DNA from: Candidatus Scotarchaeum otlingeri
GTDB taxonomy: Archaea; Thermoproteota; Nitrososphaeria; Geothermarchaeales; JDFR-13
DNA length: 64,000 bases
Direction of reading: 5' to 3'
Assembly (NCBI GenBank): GCA_002011075.2
Contig: MTMA02000006.1
Location: 613,374-677,373 of the forward strand
The notes beneath the pieces are model-generated. The model made no database searches, was not told the DNA's origin, and saw only the letters and a program-made list of their open reading frames with translations. Both the position numbers and the translations under genes were made by a program. Position 1 is the stretch's first letter. The number at the start of each line of letters is the position of its first letter. Shown one piece after another: positions 32,825 to 42,616 of this stretch.

Positions 32825-34080
32825 GACCCAAGTTTCTCTAATATTTCTTTTGCTCTATCAAAAGTTATTTTACCCTCTCTGATCATCTCTTCAGCCACTT
32901 TATCTATCAACTCGCCTTTTGCTCCCGCCATAGCGGCAATATTTCGAGCGTGAAGCTTCATATGTCCCTTTTGTATTCCAACGGTAGCTAATGCCCTCAA
33001 TGCGGCGAAGTTCTGAGCTAACCCTACCGCACCCATTATCTCCGCGAGTTCTTTAGCTGTCTTTACGCCGAGGATTTTTAGACCTATCCTCGCAATAGGA
33101 TGAACTCTTGTACATCCACCAATTATACCTACAGCCATCGGCATCTCTAGGTAGCCTACGAGGTTACCATCCTCATCCTTCTCCCATACTGATAAAGGTG
33201 AGTACCAGCCAAATCTAGCGGCATATGTATGAGCCCCAGCTTCTAAAGCTCTATGATCCTGCCCTGTTGCAAGAGCTACAGCTATTACTCCATTCATTAT
33301 TCCCTTATTATGTGTGGATGCCCTATAGGGATCTGACTCAGCGAAGGCATATGCAGCTATAATACCATCTACCACTTCTTCACCACCAATATCCTCCTTG
33401 TATACTTTTACGGAGGATCTAACTATTCTTCTATCAGCTAAATTAGATATTATTCGGAGGTAGACCCTTCCACCAGTCAATTCTTCAATATATGGTGCTA
33501 CCTTTTCACACATTGAATTGACAGCATTTGCGCCCATCGCATCCCTAACATCTACCAATAAGTGTGTTACTATCATAGGCCCAATTCTGGAGTCCAATAG
33601 CCTAACTTCAATGTCTTTGGCTCCTCCACCTAACTTCACTAGAATTGGATCCTGTTCATTAGCTAATGAGAGTATTTCATCTTTATGTTCAAGGATAATC
33701 ATTTTAGCCTGATAAGGGCTATCAACATTGACTAGCTGTATCTGTCCAATCATTATCGGCTCTGAAACTATGCTTTTAATACCGCCATCTCTCCTCATAA
33801 CCCTAGCGGCATTACTAGCTGCTGCGACAACACTTGATTCTTCTATTACCATAGGCACTAAATACTCTTTTCCATTGATCATGAAGTTAGTAGCTACAGC
33901 GAAAGGATAGGCCATAGAGCCAACAACGTTTTCTATCAATAAATCAGCGGTTTTATCATCCAAATTACCCATTTCCCTAAGTAAAGTAACTTCCTCATCC
34001 GTCAAGCCAGCGAATTCCTTTACCTTGGAAAGTCTCTCATCTATACTCAGCTTATAAAAACCTGGGATTCTCGATGTCAT
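32821..34080 (-). CDS. mvaA: Class II hydroxymethylglutaryl-CoA reductase
   Basis: Makes mevalonate from HMG-CoA, the entry to archaeal isoprenoid lipids. Catalytic residues are in VIEESSVVAAASNAAR (Glu), STHNKGIMNG (Lys), ATGQDHRALE (Asp) and GIQKGHMKLHARN (His). The sequence is the class II type (as in Pseudomonas mvaA, Archaeoglobus and Thermoplasma) and lacks the N-terminal and C-terminal features of class I, which is usual in cultured Crenarchaeota. GGTG precedes the ATG. Convergent overlap of 4 bases with the regulator. Confidence 0.92.
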   Translation of the reverse strand: MTSRIPGFYKLSIDERLSKVKEFAGLTDEEVTLLREMGNLDDKTADLLIENVVGSMAYPFAVATNFMINGKEYLVPMVIEESSVVAAASNAARVMRRDGGIKSIVSEPIMIGQIQLVNVDSPYQAKMIILEHKDEILSLANEQDPILVKLGGGAKDIEVRLLDSRIGPMIVTHLLVDVRDAMGANAVNSMCEKVAPYIEELTGGRVYLRIISNLADRRIVRSSVKVYKEDIGGEEVVDGIIAAYAFAESDPYRASTHNKGIMNGVIAVALATGQDHRALEAGAHTYAARFGWYSPLSVWEKDEDGNLVGYLEMPMAVGIIGGCTRVHPIARIGLKILGVKTAKELAEIMGAVGLAQNFAALRALATVGIQKGHMKLHARNIAAMAGAKGELIDKVAEEMIREGKITFDRAKEILEKLGS

Positions 34081-34325
34081 ATCGGAACACCTTACTTTAA
34101 AATAATAAACATTGAATGCTTTTTAAATCATAACATAATTTGTATAGTTATCTTAGCCTTTCCTATAATATATTAAGGATTTTAGTAAATAGCATATAGG
34201 TCTATTATTGTTGTAAAGATAAATGTTTCCTGTATTGATTAATCTAATTTAACCCAAGTTATTCATACTAAAAGAGTTTTATTGTATTCGGTCCATAGTT
34301 GTTTTTGGAGGTGCATTATTAAACA

Positions 34326-35267
34326 TTGAAGAGGCCTCTAGCCATAATATTAATATTCATACTTATAGTATTGATGCCCATTGCCTCGGCTCAGGAGGAA
34401 GATATATATGATTTAAGGGAATTAGTCATCGACGCCTACATTCAAGTTAGTGAAGCTTATGATGCGGGTGGAGATGTCTCTAACATTATAGACCAGCTTA
34501 ACAAAGCAATAAATCTCATTGAAAATGCTAGTTCTACAAATAACCAGGTTTACATTGATGAGGCACGAAGTATCCTTAACCAAGTATTGCAGGATATACC
34601 GGATATAAAGAGAGAGGGTGAAAGGAGAGTTTTTTGGGGTAATGTCACTATTGCCCTTGGTCTGGCTATATCAGCTATTTTAGTAGTTTTAGCATATCTA
34701 TATTTGCCGAGAATATACTTCAGGGCATGGCGGTCAACTAGGAAGAGAAACAGGGTTCATATACGAAGATCTCGTGCGAATAGATATTCTATGATAATAG
34801 ATGAGGAAGTATGGGCCGTTGTGCTCGCCATAACAGTAGTCATAGCCGTCTTCGCAGCTTCACAAATATTATTAGCAGGTAGGGTTGTAGAACCATTTAG
34901 TGAGTTAGGGCTCCTCGGCGAAAATATGAAGATAGGGGATTATCCCACAGATTTAGTGGTGGGCGACGAAGCCTTCTTTTACGTATATGTAGGTAACCAT
35001 ATGGGTAGACCCATGTATTATAAAGTTCTTGTGAAAATAGGTGATGTCGAGACTGCAATAGACCCCGCTCCAGTCCCACCTATATATACATTTGAAAAGA
35101 TACTTATGCATAATGATACTTGGATCTTTCCTGTATCGATACCTATGAATGAACCTGCAGTTAATCTTAGGCTTATAGTTGAGCTGTGGATATATAATCA
35201 GTCGATAGGAGATTTTCAGTATCATAAGAGATGGACACAGCTTTGGATTAATGTGACGAGCATATGA
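34326..35267 (+). CDS. DUF1616-like secreted/membrane protein, first gene of the ABC/GT-C operon
   Basis: Signal peptide (MKRPLAIILIFILIVLMPIA) with a SAQ cleavage site, a helical repeat of about 80 residues, a TM helix (about 105-128), a short basic loop, a second TM (160-182), then GRVVEPFSELGLLGENMKIG and DYPTDLVVGDEAFFYVYVGN, which resembles the C-terminal domain of DUF1616 proteins. The start is a TTG; GGAGGTG lies 12 bases upstream. It leads a five-gene operon with two FtsX-like permeases, a 12-TM GT-C-like protein and an ABC ATPase. Confidence 0.65.
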   Translation: MKRPLAIILIFILIVLMPIASAQEEDIYDLRELVIDAYIQVSEAYDAGGDVSNIIDQLNKAINLIENASSTNNQVYIDEARSILNQVLQDIPDIKREGERRVFWGNVTIALGLAISAILVVLAYLYLPRIYFRAWRSTRKRNRVHIRRSRANRYSMIIDEEVWAVVLAITVVIAVFAASQILLAGRVVEPFSELGLLGENMKIGDYPTDLVVGDEAFFYVYVGNHMGRPMYYKVLVKIGDVETAIDPAPVPPIYTFEKILMHNDTWIFPVSIPMNEPAVNLRLIVELWIYNQSIGDFQYHKRWTQLWINVTSI

Positions 35268-35287
35268 CCCTTATATGGTAGGAGGGA

Positions 35288-36295
35288 ATGATTGAGGTAT
35301 TAAAGGTTGCATATCGAAATAGACAGCTACTAAATATAATATTCGTAATCGCATTGCTATCTAGCCTAATAGTATCCTTTTATGCTGTGGCAAATCATTT
35401 CGATAGAATATCAAATTTGGCGGATATGTATTATCCCGAAAAAAATATCTATTTAATCCTGAATCCGTCTAAAGAGATATATGAATATTTACCCAAAGAG
35501 TCATTATATGTCTCTGGTTCGATTGTAGACGGTACAGTAATCATTAATGGCGAGAGAATTAGGGTGGAGTTATCATGGTATAGAGATATAAATATATTTA
35601 TCAGTATACTTGGGGCACAGATTTCGGGAGATCTTTCACAAAAGGGAATTCTCCTTAGTAGAGAATTATCTCAGTTATATAATGTCAAAATTGGTGATCG
35701 AATTCAAGTGAGTATAGAGGCATATACATATAATATGACTGTGGTAGGGTATATCAATGGAATATTTAATCTTCTTATTACAGATGAACCTCCGCCTGGT
35801 CTTCAAATCCTACTTATCAAGAGCCCATTGCCAGAAACCGTGTATAAGGAGCAAGGTATCCGGGTATATAGGATAGATAATATAAAAGGCTATATTAAAG
35901 ATGTTAGAACTGATGTAATAACCCTGATACATCTATGGTCTCTTCCTATATACCTAATTATTCTAATATCATGTTTATTCACCGTTCCACGCTATATTCT
36001 ATCGATAAGGCCTCATCTAAATATCATTCATAGAATGGGTCTCTCAATAAGAGTGATAAGGAAATATGTCTATCTAGTGGTAATTTCTTCTATAATTATA
36101 GCATCCTTCGTTGGGATATCCTTAGGTATAGTCGCAACTCAGGTGTTTAGTAAAATCATCTATTTGTTTCAGGGTATCACCATATTTCCATTTCTAACCA
36201 TCGAACAGTATATTACAGTTTCTTTTCTTACTATACTAGCGAGTTGTATAGGTTTGTTTATCTCAATGAGGTGGTATATTAGTGAAACTCACTGA
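35288..36295 (+). CDS. FtsX/MacB-type ABC permease 1
   Basis: N-terminal helix (about 13-35), a periplasm-like beta domain with ISRELSQLYNVKIGDRIQ-like segments (SREL...YNVKIGDR), then three TM helices in the last 120 residues, the 1+3 TM layout of FtsX/MacB permeases. AGGAGG 4 bases upstream of the ATG. It is followed by a second permease that overlaps it by 14 bases. Partner of the ABC ATPase at 38984-39652. Confidence 0.78.
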   Translation: MIEVLKVAYRNRQLLNIIFVIALLSSLIVSFYAVANHFDRISNLADMYYPEKNIYLILNPSKEIYEYLPKESLYVSGSIVDGTVIINGERIRVELSWYRDINIFISILGAQISGDLSQKGILLSRELSQLYNVKIGDRIQVSIEAYTYNMTVVGYINGIFNLLITDEPPPGLQILLIKSPLPETVYKEQGIRVYRIDNIKGYIKDVRTDVITLIHLWSLPIYLIILISCLFTVPRYILSIRPHLNIIHRMGLSIRVIRKYVYLVVISSIIIASFVGISLGIVATQVFSKIIYLFQGITIFPFLTIEQYITVSFLTILASCIGLFISMRWYISETH

Positions 36296-37421
36296 ATTGA
36301 GCAGATATAGGTTATTAAGACATAGATACCTAATTATTACCTTGATTCTATTTTTAATGGTATCCCTAATAATAACAATAACGTTATCAGGACTCTTCTC
36401 CATTTTCAATAGCTTCAGATACTATGTAGCCCCCGGTGAAAATGATATTATTATAATCGATGTGGGGAGTAGAGCACCCTTTACGAGCTCTATAGATATA
36501 AGCATAATCGAAAATATCAGTCAGATAAAGGGTGTATCCAGAATTACCTTTGAGGTTATCGTTCCTGTATATGTAAATGATATTGGTGCGATAATGCGCG
36601 GTATATCTTCTAGAGATATTACTGGATTTATTGATATGGAACTAACTCAAGGCAATTATTTAACGCAATTAGATTATGATGGTGTTCTTATTGGTCATAA
36701 GTTGGCTGATAGATTGGGGGTATCCTATGGAGACTATATAATAGTTAGAGGTGTTTTAAGGAATACATATCATTCCGTTAGGGTTATAGGAATATTTATT
36801 TCATCGGTCCCATATGACTACGAGATTATAGCTCCAATAGATATGGCTAGGGAATTTAGGGGGTTTAGTCAGTCTCAAGCTAGCCTGATAAGAATAGAGA
36901 CGGCTCCTGAGGCGGATGCATCTATGATCAGGAATAAGGTTAATTCGATTCTACTAAGCATGTCTAATATAACACGTAGTCTCTCCCTACAGAGGATGGG
37001 CGCTGTATCTGTAGAGGACTTTACTTCATTATATATGGGTAAGCTTGGTTTTAATCCATATACTCTACTTGTTATCCCTATGGTTATCCTCTTCATCTCA
37101 ATCTTTATTATAAAGTATCTAGTCTTGGGGTTGATAGATGATAATGCATCTATACTATATACACTATATTCACTTGGACTTTCATGGAATGATATAATTA
37201 GGCTTATAATTCTAATATTACTGCCCTATATAGCATTATCTACTGCCTTGGGATATATCATAGGATATTTAGCTATCTTATATATATGGAGTATGAATGA
37301 TATTAGGTTTATAATACACGTGATGCCTCCATCAATCAATTACTATATCCCTATAGTTCTCTTCCTAATCCTCACACTGGCAACTACATATTTTATATTT
37401 AAGGCGAGGAGGATAACGTGA
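36282..37421 (+). CDS. FtsX/MacB-type ABC permease 2
   Basis: Also has a 1+3 TM layout: N-terminal TM (about 15-38), an outer domain with LIGHKLADRLGVSYGDYIIV resembling the MacB-like core, and three C-terminal TM helices. The GTG start overlaps the previous gene, and its stop overlaps the GTG start of the next (GTGA), so all are one transcriptional unit. Two non-identical permeases suggest a heterodimeric transporter. Confidence 0.78.
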   Translation: MKLTELSRYRLLRHRYLIITLILFLMVSLIITITLSGLFSIFNSFRYYVAPGENDIIIIDVGSRAPFTSSIDISIIENISQIKGVSRITFEVIVPVYVNDIGAIMRGISSRDITGFIDMELTQGNYLTQLDYDGVLIGHKLADRLGVSYGDYIIVRGVLRNTYHSVRVIGIFISSVPYDYEIIAPIDMAREFRGFSQSQASLIRIETAPEADASMIRNKVNSILLSMSNITRSLSLQRMGAVSVEDFTSLYMGKLGFNPYTLLVIPMVILFISIFIIKYLVLGLIDDNASILYTLYSLGLSWNDIIRLIILILLPYIALSTALGYIIGYLAILYIWSMNDIRFIIHVMPPSINYYIPIVLFLILTLATTYFIFKARRIT

Positions 37422-38977
37422 CAAGAGACAATAAATTATTAATTCTTATAATATTTCTGGTGTCAGGATTCATTATCCGGTTATATCCGGCTATGGATCT
37501 TAATTTACCTTTCAGTATAGATTCATGGCCTCTGATAAGAGATGTAGAGGTTCTTACTAAATATTCACCGATCCCCCTTGATTCAGAGCTATTCGACGGA
37601 TATAACAATTATTGGCCAGGGATTATTATCTTTTCCTCTGTGGCTTCTGTACTGATAGGTTCTTCGCCATTACACATAATGGCTTTATTAATTCCTTTCG
37701 TAAGTTCTTTGGGACTGATATTACTATATGTATTATTGAGAAAACTGGGATTTACTCGCGTTATCTCTATCTTTTCTATAGGCATATTATCGTTCGTATA
37801 TCCCCATTCATTCTTTATGGCTGGGGTAACAAAAGAGACTTTTGCTTTTCCATTATACTTAACGCTGATGCTGGCTATAACGGGTGCTAGATATAGAAGT
37901 CTCATTATAGTTTTTCCTCTAATACTTTTTCTAGTTATAACACATCATCTCACTTCACTCATAGCTTTTATCGTACTCATAGCGGTATTTATATCCCTAA
38001 TTATTCATATGGCTGATAAGAGGTTTATACTAATATCATTCATAGCATGCATTCTTCTTGGTCTCTCAGGATATATTCATTATACTTATTTTGGATTTAT
38101 GGGCCTATCCTTGCCAGAATTAAATTATTCATCTATAATTTCATTCATCAGTTACTTTATAGTATTTCTTTTCCTTGCATACTTAATTGAAAATAGAAAG
38201 GGATACTCTAGAAAGGCTGCACTTACCAATTTCATTCTAGCACTAATTTTTGTCTCAGGATTAGTCTATATATCTATTCATGTGGGGATAAGTGAATACC
38301 TCATTAAATTACCCGGTAGCTATATAATCTATGCTTTACCCTATATCGGACTGGGGTCCCTGTTGACATTAGGGGTTAATTTTATTCGGAGACATACAAA
38401 TACGTATATCGCTTTATACTGGCTAGCCTCCGTTACAGCATTTGCAGCCTACTCTGTCTTCGGCGACCAACCGATGTTAGCAGGAATTTCATATAGGATT
38501 CTGAACTTTCTGTTAGTTCCATTATTGATAATAGGGGTATCAGGAGTAAGCATATTTAAAAAGAGGAGCATTATGATCGGGTTTATAATTATTCTTGCGG
38601 TCTCTATACCCAGTATCTCAGCCTTTATAAATGCTTATTATAGGAGCGATAATTATCTGGGTTATCACTGGAAGATCAAGCCCTCATTATATATTTCAGG
38701 AGAATGGGTGGATAGACATTCAAGAATGCAAATAGTTACTGGTGACATGGTGATTAATAACTTATTCCATAAATACTTTAACTTGAATTTTCAGTACGAT
38801 ACGGATATACTTATGGAGCCTAAGAGACTTTATAACATGTTGCTCACGATATACAGGGAAATCTATATAAATGGGTACGTGACGAGTTCATGGGGCAGAT
38901 TGCCTATAAATAATGATGCTTTACTGCAAAATAGCCTAATATACAATAATTTTAATGTCGAGATATATACATCATAG
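37418..38977 (+). CDS. Multi-pass membrane protein, GT-C glycosyltransferase-like
   Basis: About 12 hydrophobic helices; N-terminal loop after the first helix contains FSIDSWPLIRDVEVL, resembling the acidic DD/DxD motif of GT-C glycosyltransferases (dolichol-linked oligosaccharide transferases and PMTs); the C-terminal 110 residues form a soluble domain beginning about YHWKIKPSLYISGEWVDRHS. It is translated from a GTG that overlaps the permease stop. Likely extracytoplasmic sugar transfer from a lipid carrier; substrate unknown. Confidence 0.6.
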   Translation: MTRDNKLLILIIFLVSGFIIRLYPAMDLNLPFSIDSWPLIRDVEVLTKYSPIPLDSELFDGYNNYWPGIIIFSSVASVLIGSSPLHIMALLIPFVSSLGLILLYVLLRKLGFTRVISIFSIGILSFVYPHSFFMAGVTKETFAFPLYLTLMLAITGARYRSLIIVFPLILFLVITHHLTSLIAFIVLIAVFISLIIHMADKRFILISFIACILLGLSGYIHYTYFGFMGLSLPELNYSSIISFISYFIVFLFLAYLIENRKGYSRKAALTNFILALIFVSGLVYISIHVGISEYLIKLPGSYIIYALPYIGLGSLLTLGVNFIRRHTNTYIALYWLASVTAFAAYSVFGDQPMLAGISYRILNFLLVPLLIIGVSGVSIFKKRSIMIGFIIILAVSIPSISAFINAYYRSDNYLGYHWKIKPSLYISGEWVDRHSRMQIVTGDMVINNLFHKYFNLNFQYDTDILMEPKRLYNMLLTIYREIYINGYVTSSWGRLPINNDALLQNSLIYNNFNVEIYTS

Positions 38978-38983
38978 TGTAGA

Positions 38984-39652
38984 ATGACCAGCTTAATAGC
39001 ATTGAAGAATGTGTGGAAGCAGTATAATAATGAGTATATCCTTAGGAGCATTGATTTGGCTGTCGAGAGCTATGACTATATATCAATTATAGGTAGATCA
39101 GGTGTAGGTAAGACAACTTTAATCAAGATACTGGGTCTCTTGGATAAGCCGGATAGGGGAGACTTACTCGTTATGGGTACAAGTGTAATTGAATTGGGAG
39201 ATGATGAGAGGAGCATGCTTAGACGTAAGTATATGGGTATAATTTTTCAGGAGCATAATTTAATTCCTACCTTATCGGTCTATGAAAATCTCGAGTTATA
39301 TTTGGCTATTAAAGGGTTTAAAAAAGCAGATAGAGAGAGACGGATAGATGAGCTTCTCTCCTTATTTGAATTATCGAGATATAGAGACAAATATCCGGGG
39401 GAATTAAGTGCCGGTGAGCAACAAAGAATAGCGATCATAAGAGCATTATCTGGATATCCCTCAGTTATACTAGCAGATGAACCCGTCTCAAACCTTGATG
39501 ATGAAAGTGCAGAACTTGTCTTGGAACTTTTGACAGAAGTTAATAGGGAGGAGGGTGTGGCTATAGTTTATACATCAACAGGTTTATATGGTGAGCCTCC
39601 CTCTAAAAAACGCTATAGATTGGAGAAGGGCATATTGAAGGAAGTAGGCTAA
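38984..39652 (+). CDS. ABC transporter ATPase, LolD/MacB-like, with atypical H-loop
   Basis: Walker A is GRSGVGKTTL (about residues 37-46), the Q-loop is IFQEHNLI, signature is LSAGEQQR (Ala in place of Gly), Walker B is VILADEP. Length of 222 is typical of the LolD group that pairs with FtsX-type permeases. After Walker B, the expected TH(D/N) H-loop reads VYTSTGLYGEPPS, so the conserved His is missing. It closes the operon begun by the DUF1616-like gene. Confidence 0.88.
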   Translation: MTSLIALKNVWKQYNNEYILRSIDLAVESYDYISIIGRSGVGKTTLIKILGLLDKPDRGDLLVMGTSVIELGDDERSMLRRKYMGIIFQEHNLIPTLSVYENLELYLAIKGFKKADRERRIDELLSLFELSRYRDKYPGELSAGEQQRIAIIRALSGYPSVILADEPVSNLDDESAELVLELLTEVNREEGVAIVYTSTGLYGEPPSKKRYRLEKGILKEVG

Positions 39653-39797
39653 TACATGTGATACTCCGTTTAAATTTTAGTTAGATGGGTATATGAGGGT
39701 TGTGGATAGTTAATTATATATATAATTCCTCATGTATTGATATTTTGATATAGTTAAAATATAGTAGTGAAGATAGAATTTTATAGGGGGATGTATT

Positions 39798-40124
39798 GTG
39801 AATAAAGATCAGGCGATAGGTGCTCTATTATTGATAGGCGGCGTCCTAGGAATAATATTATATGCATGGCTCGTTTTCCTGACGGCATGGAGCTATATAG
39901 TTATCCAGCTGACCGCGTTTATCGCGGTTGCCGGTGTATTGGGTATACTGGCATGGATAGGCTATACCCTTGCAACGACACCACCACCAAAGCCAATTGA
40001 AGAGATAGAAAAGGAACTGGAGGAAGAACTTAAGAAGCTTGAGGAAGAGACAGCTGAAGAAAAGAAGGAGGCTGAAGAGGAAACTAAAGAAGAAGCAGAG
40101 AAAAAGGCCGAGGAGAAAGAGTAG
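39798..40124 (+). CDS. Small two-TM membrane protein with a charged coiled-coil tail
   Basis: Two hydrophobic helices (about 7-31 and 35-57) are followed by a cytoplasmic tail (about 65-108) of Glu/Lys-rich heptads such as EKELEEELKKLEEETAEEKK, predicted to form a coiled coil. Similar short proteins occur in thermophilic archaea; no function is known. The GTG start follows GGGGGA. Not overlapping with neighbours. Confidence 0.6.
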   Translation: MNKDQAIGALLLIGGVLGIILYAWLVFLTAWSYIVIQLTAFIAVAGVLGILAWIGYTLATTPPPKPIEEIEKELEEELKKLEEETAEEKKEAEEETKEEAEKKAEEKE

Positions 40125-40215
40125 TAGACATCCATAACATCAATTCTTTTATATAAATATAATCAAAAAACTATTTTATTTTATTCTATAATTCACTATT
40201 GACGGTGGATGCCAT

Positions 40216-41145
40216 ATGATTAGAATAGGTATTATAGGGGTGGGGATGTGGGGTGTAAACCATGTTAGGGTCCTAAAAGAGTTAGAGGATGACTACGACA
40301 TATCGGTCTCGGGAATTAATGATATAGACGGATATAGAGCCAGAGAAGTCTCCAAAAGATTCGGTGTTAAATACCTACCTTTGGATACTCTTCTTGATAA
40401 TTCTGATGCTGTCATCATTTCTACTCCCCCCTCGACTCATGCAGAGTTGGCGCTTACAGCAATAGAGAGAAACCTTCATGTTTTTGTTGAGAAGCCTATA
40501 GCGACAAATATTAAGGATGCCCAGAATATGGTCAGGGCTGCTGAAGATAGAAACTTGAATATTATGGTGGGATATATAGAGAGGTACAATCCTGCAGTAG
40601 GGAAATTAAAGGAGATTATAAGAGGCAATGAGATAGGTGAGCTTGTCTTCATCTCTGCAAGAAGGATCGGTCCCAAAGGAAGGAGACGGAGAGATATAGG
40701 TGTTATATTGGACTTAGCGACGCATGATATTGATGTGATTAGATATATTACGGAGATGGAGCCCACCCGGGTATGTTCTAAATATGGCAGTAAGTTCGGT
40801 GAATATGAAGACTACGCTCTTATATTTCTTGACTTCAATGATTTCTCCTCGATAGTTGAGACAAATCTACTTACTCCCTATAAGTTAAGGGAACTATATG
40901 TGACTGGTACGGAGGGAGTCGCCAAAATTAACTACATTACACAAGAGATAATAATAGATCGTGTTGAAGATATGGTTATTCCAAGGGTATCATATGAAGA
41001 GCCTTTAAAGGAAGAGCTGAGACATTTTATAGATGTATTAGAGGGCCGGGAAAAACCTATTTGTGACGGGGCTGAAGGTCTAAAGACCCTAGAAATAGCG
41101 TTATTAGCCATGGAGAATCCTGAGATTGAATGTATAAAAAGATAG
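40216..41145 (+). CDS. Gfo/Idh/MocA-family oxidoreductase
   Basis: N-terminal NAD(P)-binding Rossmann motif MIRIGIIGVGMWGVNHVR, the conserved EKPIATN (Lys near 95), and the C-terminal domain with DLATHDIDVIRYITE. Members oxidise or reduce sugars, inositols or sugar-nucleotides; UDP-N-acetylglucosamine 3-dehydrogenase-like enzymes look like this. GGTGG supports the ATG. Convergent with the M14 peptidase, nearly adjacent stops. Confidence 0.82.
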   Translation: MIRIGIIGVGMWGVNHVRVLKELEDDYDISVSGINDIDGYRAREVSKRFGVKYLPLDTLLDNSDAVIISTPPSTHAELALTAIERNLHVFVEKPIATNIKDAQNMVRAAEDRNLNIMVGYIERYNPAVGKLKEIIRGNEIGELVFISARRIGPKGRRRRDIGVILDLATHDIDVIRYITEMEPTRVCSKYGSKFGEYEDYALIFLDFNDFSSIVETNLLTPYKLRELYVTGTEGVAKINYITQEIIIDRVEDMVIPRVSYEEPLKEELRHFIDVLEGREKPICDGAEGLKTLEIALLAMENPEIECIKR

Positions 41146-41146
41146 G

Positions 41147-42535
41147 TTATCTAGCTTTCTTTTCTTCTAGGTACAGCATTGTATATAATCCGGCTGCTAG
41201 CTGGATCGTTACAAGTTTCTTTATAGGGATAACTTGATATTCAAGTTCTTCCTCAACTATTTCTGCTCTTCTAGACATTTCTTCCTCCACTTCTTTTAAC
41301 ACCGTCTCGAGTACCCCGTCTCCACCTGCCTCTATTTCTTCTTTCAACATACGCCTTATATTACCCAGTCCTAGTATTCTATAGAATTTGGAGACCTGAT
41401 ATACATCGAATGCCTCGGCTACAGTGGCCTTTCTATCAAGTTCCTCAGCCGTTTTGACCCATTTTTCCATGGCCTTAATAGCGTCAGGAAATACCGTCAG
41501 GTAATATTCAAGGGTCTCCTGGAAGCGAGTATTCAATTTTAATTTATCTTTTACTTTATTATAGATATTTAATCTGTATTTGTATTCCTTCTTATCTTCT
41601 TCTATGGATTCCAAGAATGCCTTTCTTCTCTTTATATCGGTTGGACTCTCATCTTCGATCCGCCTATCATAGAAATATGGAACTTCTGTTACCAACTCGA
41701 ATACATCAGGATTATATTTCCTAGAGTAATCGAAACTGTCGGTGCCTGTTTTTATGATTTCACTAGGATCCTTTTCGGCATGTTTCTCAAGATAATCATA
41801 GTATTCTGGCGTAGATATCATGTAGTATATGGCTTCCGATAATTTCTTTGCATAGGGAACTTCAGCCTCACCAAGGGCTAGAGGAACATTATGAAGAGTA
41901 GGGTAGTACCTATAAATAGGATATAGAAGCGGTGCTTCAGCAGTTATATAGTAATATACGCCTCCAAATCCTGCATTATGCAAGCTATATATGAAATCAG
42001 GGTGCTTCTCCTCTATTATATTCATCAAAGCCCTTGTTTCAGGTAGAGGGTCGTTAAACTCGAGGTTCTTATACTTTATAGGAAATGTCCACTCGACCTG
42101 TTTGTTTCCAGCAGGTCTATAATAATTCATCGCGTAATTTAGTATCGTGAATGGACCTTTTAACCATCCTTCATTCAGCCTTAGCCCATCCTTATCTGCC
42201 ACTACCACTACATGAAATGTATAATTAAATAGGTTTCTGAGGTCTTCGTATTCAGCCAATCTCCAGAGTAGATAGTCTAGCATTAATGTACCGATAGGTT
42301 CATTGGGGTGTGGACAGCCGAATAATAAGGCGTTTAGTTTTCCTTTGCCAATTTTGACGGCATATATGGTTTCTCCTGCTCTTGTCTTACCAGCATTGAA
42401 GACTTCTACTAGATCTGGATATTTGTCTCTTAGTCTAAAGATAGACTCGTCGAGCTCATCTACTGTTTTGAAGCTTTTATACTCAGGTATCTTCTCTATC
42501 GTCTCTTCAATAGGATCAAGCTTTCTCTGTTTCAT
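41147..42535 (-). CDS. M14-family zinc carboxypeptidase-like protein
   Basis: The zinc ligands are His76 and Glu79 (GCPHPNEPIGT) and His186 (YSLHNAGFGG); FELVTEVPYFYD supplies the Glu that acts as base (about residue 280). No signal peptide is seen, so it is probably cytoplasmic, unusual for the family. The C-terminal half (about 300-460) is helical and acidic, with no known domain. Members remove C-terminal amino acids or act on D-amino acid or amide bonds; the substrate is unknown. Confidence 0.75.
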   Translation of the reverse strand: MKQRKLDPIEETIEKIPEYKSFKTVDELDESIFRLRDKYPDLVEVFNAGKTRAGETIYAVKIGKGKLNALLFGCPHPNEPIGTLMLDYLLWRLAEYEDLRNLFNYTFHVVVVADKDGLRLNEGWLKGPFTILNYAMNYYRPAGNKQVEWTFPIKYKNLEFNDPLPETRALMNIIEEKHPDFIYSLHNAGFGGVYYYITAEAPLLYPIYRYYPTLHNVPLALGEAEVPYAKKLSEAIYYMISTPEYYDYLEKHAEKDPSEIIKTGTDSFDYSRKYNPDVFELVTEVPYFYDRRIEDESPTDIKRRKAFLESIEEDKKEYKYRLNIYNKVKDKLKLNTRFQETLEYYLTVFPDAIKAMEKWVKTAEELDRKATVAEAFDVYQVSKFYRILGLGNIRRMLKEEIEAGGDGVLETVLKEVEEEMSRRAEIVEEELEYQVIPIKKLVTIQLAAGLYTMLYLEEKKAR

Positions 42536-42616
42536 ATAATTATCTATAGGAATAATTGAAAATAGGTTTTTTAGTTAGAGAATGGATTCGTTTTCTCTAG
42601 CCATTATGGGCTATAG

